Assembly (NCBI GenBank): GCA_003529325.1
Contig: DPVW01000017.1
Coordinates: 1-7,801 of the forward strand
From: Candidatus Latescibacterota bacterium
Lineage (GTDB): Bacteria > Latescibacterota > UBA2968 > UBA8231
Direction of reading: 5' to 3'
Length of the DNA: 7,801 bases
The notes under the pieces are model-generated. The model was not told where the DNA came from. It did no database searches and saw only the letters and a program-made list of their open reading frames with translations. A program made the position numbers and the translations under genes. Shown in pieces: positions 6,579 to 7,801 of this stretch. Within the stretch, counting starts at the first letter, position 1, and every line of letters begins with the position of its first letter.

Positions 6579-6611
6579 AAAGCACCGAGCGCCGTGGGGA
6601 CTCGGTGCTTT
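6579..6611 (+). terminator. Strong 11-bp hairpin, terminator-like or leader hairpin
   Basis: AAAGCACCGAG at 6579-6589 pairs perfectly with CTCGGTGCTTT at 6601-6611 around an 11-base loop. Only three T residues close the stem and the sequence then goes CCTACG, so it is not a canonical rho-independent terminator. Because it lies just after the predicted start site, it would form at the 5' end of the tRNA-Leu/tig transcript. It may stop read-through from glyQS, attenuate the promoter, or act as a processing or stability element. The left arm can also pair with 6565-6571 (see findings). Confidence 0.5.
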
Positions 6612-6656
6612 CCTACGTTAGAGTGCCGCAGCCTGCGCCGCACACCCCTCTGGTCT

Positions 6657-6740
6657 GCGAAAGTGGCGGAATTGGTATACGCGCTGGATTTAGGATCCAG
6701 TGCCCGAAAGGGCGTGGGGGTTCGAGTCCCCCCTTTCGCA
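6657..6740 (+). tRNA. tRNA-Leu (anticodon UAG)
   Basis: The 84-base gene folds as a class II tRNA. The acceptor stem is GCGAAAG (6657-6663) with CTTTCGC (6733-6739), discriminator A at 6740. The anticodon arm is CTGGA-TTTAGGA-TCCAG with anticodon TAG, which reads CUN leucine codons. A long variable arm (GCCC-GAAA-GGGC) and a T arm GGGGG-TTCGAGT-CCCCC complete it. The D loop holds GGTATA. CCA is not encoded, since AGG follows, so a CCA-adding enzyme must supply it. It lies between the promoter at 6535 and tig and is probably cut out of a common transcript. Confidence 0.97.
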
Positions 6741-6795
6741 GGTTATCCTCTCCAAGGTATTCTGTCCCTCCGGGCCTGAAAAAAGAACGAGCGAG

Positions 6796-7801
6796 TTGAA
6801 AACGAACGTTATCGAAAAAGGCAAGTGGGAGCGTGACCTCGAAGTCGAGGTGCCCGCAGAGCGGATCAACCGGGAAATGACCGCCGCCATGCGTCGCTAC
6901 CAAAAGCGTCTGGAGATTCCCGGATTCCGCAAAGGCAAGGTTCCCCTCAAGGTTATCGAAAAGCGATTTGGCCCGTCCATTCGTCACGGTGTCATCGAGG
7001 ACCTGCTGCCGGCGTTGATTCGTGAAGCCGCCGAACAAACCGGACTCGTGCCGGCAGGTTCTCCCCGGATCACCGCTCTCGACGAAGTGGAAGATGGTGG
7101 TCTGACCTTTACGGCGAGCATCGATATCTGGCCGGAAGTTGAGGTGCAGGGCGACGACGTTCTCGAACTGGAGCAGTTGGCGCACGAGGTTACCGATGCG
7201 GAAATCGACGAGCAGATCGAAGAGCTGCGCGGGCGCAATGCCTCCGAGCGCAGTGTCGAGCGAGCGCTGGCCACTGGCGATGTGTTGATCGCCGATCTGC
7301 AGCGCCTCGACGAAGAGGGCACTGTGGTGATCGGCGAGAAGTACGAGGAACGATACTTCCAGATCGGCTCCGACGACGCACCCAGTCCCGAATTCGAGGA
7401 GGCTCTCATCGGCATCGAGCCGGGACAGGAGCGCAAGGTCAGCTTCTCCTATCGCAGCGATCTTCCCAATGAAGAGCTCGCAGGCAAAGAGGAGCACTTC
7501 GAAGTCAAAGTTCGGGAGGTGAGAGAGCGTGTCCTACCCGAAGTCGATGACGAATTTGCCAAAGACGTGGGCGCCCAGTTCGAGTCACTGCAGGCCCTGA
7601 AGGACCACATTCGGTCGCAGATGGAAGAGCGCTGGCAATACATGGCGAAGCAGAAGCTGCGCAGCGACGTCATGGAATCTCTGGTGCAGGCCAATGAGGT
7701 CGAATTGCCACCGTCCCTCGTACAGAATTACGTCGAGTCCATGCGTCGGGAGCGCGAGCAGCAGCAGCAGGGCCAAGGCCAAGGCCATGATCATGACGAA
7801 G
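6796..7801 (+). CDS. tig: Trigger factor, N-terminal 335 residues (3' end cut by window)
   Basis: Trigger factor is the ribosome-bound chaperone that meets nascent chains at the exit tunnel. The ribosome-binding domain covers about 1-112 and has the signature GFRKGKVP at 43-50, the loop that contacts ribosomal protein uL23. A FKBP-like peptidyl-prolyl isomerase domain covers about 155-243 (GDVLIADLQ... to EHFEVKVREV). Its usual PGFE segment is SPEFEEAL here, so isomerase activity may be weak. The C-terminal chaperone domain begins with LPEVDDEFAKDVG at 247-259 and is cut after residue 335; the family averages about 430. The start is TTG at 6796: no ATG or GTG lies nearby in frame upstream, and the residues KTNVIEKGKWERDLEVEVP align with the normal N-terminus. 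The Shine-Dalgarno is weak. It lies 55 bases after tRNA-Leu; in many bacteria clpP and clpX would come next. Confidence 0.93.
   Translation, partial: MKTNVIEKGKWERDLEVEVPAERINREMTAAMRRYQKRLEIPGFRKGKVPLKVIEKRFGPSIRHGVIEDLLPALIREAAEQTGLVPAGSPRITALDEVEDGGLTFTASIDIWPEVEVQGDDVLELEQLAHEVTDAEIDEQIEELRGRNASERSVERALATGDVLIADLQRLDEEGTVVIGEKYEERYFQIGSDDAPSPEFEEALIGIEPGQERKVSFSYRSDLPNEELAGKEEHFEVKVREVRERVLPEVDDEFAKDVGAQFESLQALKDHIRSQMEERWQYMAKQKLRSDVMESLVQANEVELPPSLVQNYVESMRREREQQQQGQGQGHDHDE
7759..7785 (+). repeat. In-frame short tandem repeats within tig
   Basis: Four CAG codons (7759-7770) are followed by GGCCAAGGCCAAGGC, a 6-base unit repeated two and a half times. They encode Gln322-325 and then GQGQG, followed by HDHDE. 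This is a low-complexity segment after the helix ELPPSLVQNYVESMRRER of the chaperone domain, where trigger factors vary in length. The repeats may have grown by slippage. Confidence 0.7.

Noticed and set aside
6579..6611. Resemblance of the GCACCGAG...CTCGGTGC hairpin to the 3' hairpin of Cas9 tracrRNA scaffolds
   Set aside because: There are no repeats, spacers, anti-repeat or cas genes nearby. GCACCGAG stems are common in GC-rich terminators, so this is coincidental.
6546..6681. The 9-mer TGGTATACG occurs both in the promoter spacer (from 6547) and in the D arm of tRNA-Leu (from 6673)
   Set aside because: The match is too short and isolated to suggest duplication or integration. The tRNA is complete and there is no matching attachment-site copy or integrase.
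6546..6799. Two + strand open frames crossing the tRNA-Leu gene, one starting at ATG 6575 just after the predicted transcription start
   Set aside because: Both read straight through the tRNA and have no Shine-Dalgarno, so they are neither leader peptides nor genes.
6613..7497. A 294-codon open frame on the - strand, antisense to tRNA-Leu and tig
   Set aside because: It runs through a complete tRNA gene and a conserved trigger factor frame, so it is a shadow.

Overview
The window is a compact, gene-dense bacterial chromosome segment with ordinary housekeeping content. It is GC-rich by eye, and almost everything is on the + strand. From left to right it holds the start of a divergent Lys/Ala/Pro-rich basic protein (- strand, cut by the window edge), a roughly 400-base intergenic region, then proC, hisH, hisF, proB, an FtsB/DivIC-type cell-division gene, recO and glyQS. 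A short regulatory stretch follows, then tRNA-Leu(UAG) and the first 335 codons of the trigger factor gene tig, which runs off the right edge. Mobile elements, CRISPR arrays, phage genes and recognisable defence genes were not seen.

Layout and operon logic: proC/hisH and proB/ftsB-like overlap as ATGA, ftsB-like/recO are 3 bases apart, and hisH/hisF are 22 bases apart. The run proC-hisH-hisF-proB-ftsB-like-recO, probably with glyQS, is therefore likely one transcription unit. It mixes proline synthesis (ProB first step, ProC last step; proA not in view), the imidazole-glycerol-phosphate synthase pair of histidine synthesis (HisH glutaminase plus HisF cyclase), septum assembly, recombinational repair and glycine tRNA charging. 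A fairly strong sigma70-like promoter behind glyQS (TTGACC, 16 bases, TATATT) probably starts a second unit with a hairpin leader, tRNA-Leu and tig.

Organism: a recO next to glyS, a single-chain (dimeric) GlyRS, a tRNA without encoded CCA and a KAP-rich basic protein fit many non-proteobacterial lineages. An under-sampled phylum near the Fibrobacterota-Chlorobiota-Bacteroidota/Gemmatimonadota/Latescibacterota area is a guess, not something the sequence proves.

Points for a second look are modest: substitutions at normally conserved motifs in ProC, HisH, HisF and GlyRS; a promoter plus strong hairpin leader with an overlapping alternative pairing before tRNA-Leu; the interleaved pro/his gene order; and a Gln/Gly/His/Asp-rich stretch in trigger factor. 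A convincing new biological system was not found.
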